Positions 62,901-64,000 of a stretch of 64,000 bases of DNA are shown here, piece after piece; the stretch's first letter is position 1; each line of letters opens with the position of its first letter. The translations under genes were made by a program, and so were the position numbers. Source of the stretch: Effrenium voratum (taxonomy: Eukaryota; Sar; Dinophyceae; Suessiales; Symbiodiniaceae); NCBI GenBank assembly GCA_963377175.1, contig CAUJNA010003240.1, positions 332,501-396,500 of the forward strand. The letters run 5' to 3'. The notes beneath the pieces are model-generated. The model saw only the letters and a program-made list of their open reading frames with translations, did no database searches and was not told the origin of the DNA.

Positions 62901-64000
62901 AAGCTGCTTGGCTGTGGTTCAGATGGGTCGGGCAACGTGTCATCCACTATATGCTCCTCTAAGTTTTGCTGCTGACATGCGGAGAAAATAGGCAGATGGA
63001 TAGATGCAGGCAGAATGTAAGCCTCCAGGATTACACCTGGATTCAGCGTAAGCAAGAGGCTCATCGCAGCAGTCATGTAATGGCTCTAGGGGCAAACTTG
63101 GGCCAAGCTCCGAAGCTGACGATGCACCTCAGGTTCTTTGATCAGTTCCGCGGGTTCGGCTGGGTCAGAGCCTCAGGACACCAGCCGAAGTAGCTGGTTA
63201 CATTTGACCTGTGCATGCAGCTGGCGGAGGGCAGTGATCGAGGTCATCATCGATGACGGATTTAGCTTTGAAGAGCCTGTGCCCAAAGAGATCAAGGCAG
63301 GCGGCGTTGTCCGCTTTGCACTACAAACAGGGTGATTTGTTTGTGAGCGTGGAAGCTCATCAACATTCAGCCATGCACGAGGTAGTGCATGGTGCCTGTT
63401 GGCTTGAACGCAGGTCCAAGCCACCGAGCTCAACACCGGCGGCAAGCCTTTGCGAATGAGAATCGACAAGCCCCTTGCAATGGAGAAGCTGCGAGCAATG
63501 GGAAACAAATCATTGTCATGGGCGACTTGCTGGTCCATGTGGATGTGTCTCAAAACTAGGGAATCCACAAATGATGAACTACGTTTTGAAGTGCCACGAT
63601 TCTAATTTACCTGGGATTTTGAATAGTAAACTTGTATCATTCAAGGGACCTTTGACGTCAAATGGGAGTACTTGTACTGATTCGTGAGATGCCGCGCGAA
63701 CAGCGATGACCCAACTGGCAGAAAGGATCTGAATGCCGTCCAGGTGTTGAATATAATGTGTCGCAAGTGTCGATATTTGCCTTCGAGTGCACGCTTTACC
63801 CACTACTGCATTGGGCGCTCCTCATCAGGCTGGCTGTGGAGTTCGGCATCATCAAAAGCAGGACATGCGAGGGCTGGGGTTTCTACAGCGATTTAAACTT
63901 TTTGAGTTGAGAATCGCCCAGCTGCGCGCTTTCCTTGTGGCGACCTGCGGTGCGTAGGCATTTGTAGACGCGACGCTTGCCAACATGGCGTTGTGCCGTG
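59918..64000 (+). CDS. Multi-cold-shock-domain protein, gene B (3' end outside window)
   Basis: Paralogue of the gene at 29451. The ATG at 59918 gives MAAVPGETGEPTDTEVALPE, then DFTVDK. Exons: 59918-59933, 60089-60150, 60794-60841, 61649-61719, 62034-62074, 62394-62420, 62555-62589, about 62872-62905, 63133-63163, 63243-63317, 63414-63469, and from 63829. CSD1 reads VLDFNKWRGFGHIAVDQQ, EKLFVHWKNIQTDDRF, PRLKEGLQVEFGLMIT, AKAVTLPGGG. CSD2 reads LRHTGTIKLLG, FFDQFRGFGWVIIDDGF, EPVPKEIKAGGVVRF, LNTGGKPLRMRIDK, LAVEFGIIK. Most exon lengths equal those of gene A exactly (71, 41, 27, 35 and 31 nt). Differences are an extra intron at 59934-60088 and one at 63318-63413. As in gene A, one nucleotide is missing before FFDQF. 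The sequence ends before any third domain. Confidence 0.8.
60240..60275. repeat. (GA)n microsatellite in gene B intron
   Basis: GAGAGAGGGAGAGAGAGAGA-type tract in the intron between the FTVDK exon and the RNP1 exon of gene B. Gene A also carries GA tracts near the same part of the gene (29388 and 30390), but not at the same position. Confidence 0.8.

Overview
The window looks like nuclear DNA of a dinoflagellate, or a close relative. No prokaryotic gene layout is visible. The recognisable genes are split into many short exons. The reading frame can be followed across nearly every junction only if introns start with GC or GA as well as GT and end in AG followed by G. In the kinesin gene I count about 4 GT, 11 GC and 4 GA donors. 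That donor mix, multi-cold-shock-domain proteins, all recognisable genes on one strand, and huge simple repeats all point the same way. The lineage call is an inference; the splice pattern is read directly.

Layout, all on the + strand. 1-9 kb: weak, unidentified exon-like segments, the best being a phase-consistent set at 6651-9034. 11.1-13.1 kb: a 2 kb purine/pyrimidine-alternating array of CA, CACG, GACA and GGAC units. 17.55-27.28 kb: a complete kinesin-2 (KIF3/FLA10 type) motor subunit gene of 20 exons, including a 7-nt microexon. 29.45-44.2 kb: cold-shock-domain gene A. Its second intron is 9.3 kb long and filled with three successive tandem-repeat fields (30.8-31.4, 31.8-34.9 and 36.0-39.2 kb). 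45-56.4 kb: scattered exon-like segments of one or more unidentified genes. 57.48-59.09 kb: the 3' exons of a LicD/fukutin-type nucleotidyltransferase-fold gene, with a (CA)93 tract in one intron. 59.92-64.0 kb: gene B, a paralogue of gene A with the same exon plan, running off the window.

The genes do not form an evident pathway: intraflagellar transport motor, RNA-binding proteins and a glycan-modifying enzyme. The most informative feature is the pair of cold-shock genes A and B. They share exon sizes and intron positions, yet differ by one intron in the first coding exon (present in B only, flanked by direct GGCAGG repeats) and by one 96-nt intron (a 30-nt in-frame stretch in A). This catches intron gain, loss or exonisation. 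The same direct-repeat pattern flanks several kinesin introns, which suggests introner-type insertion.
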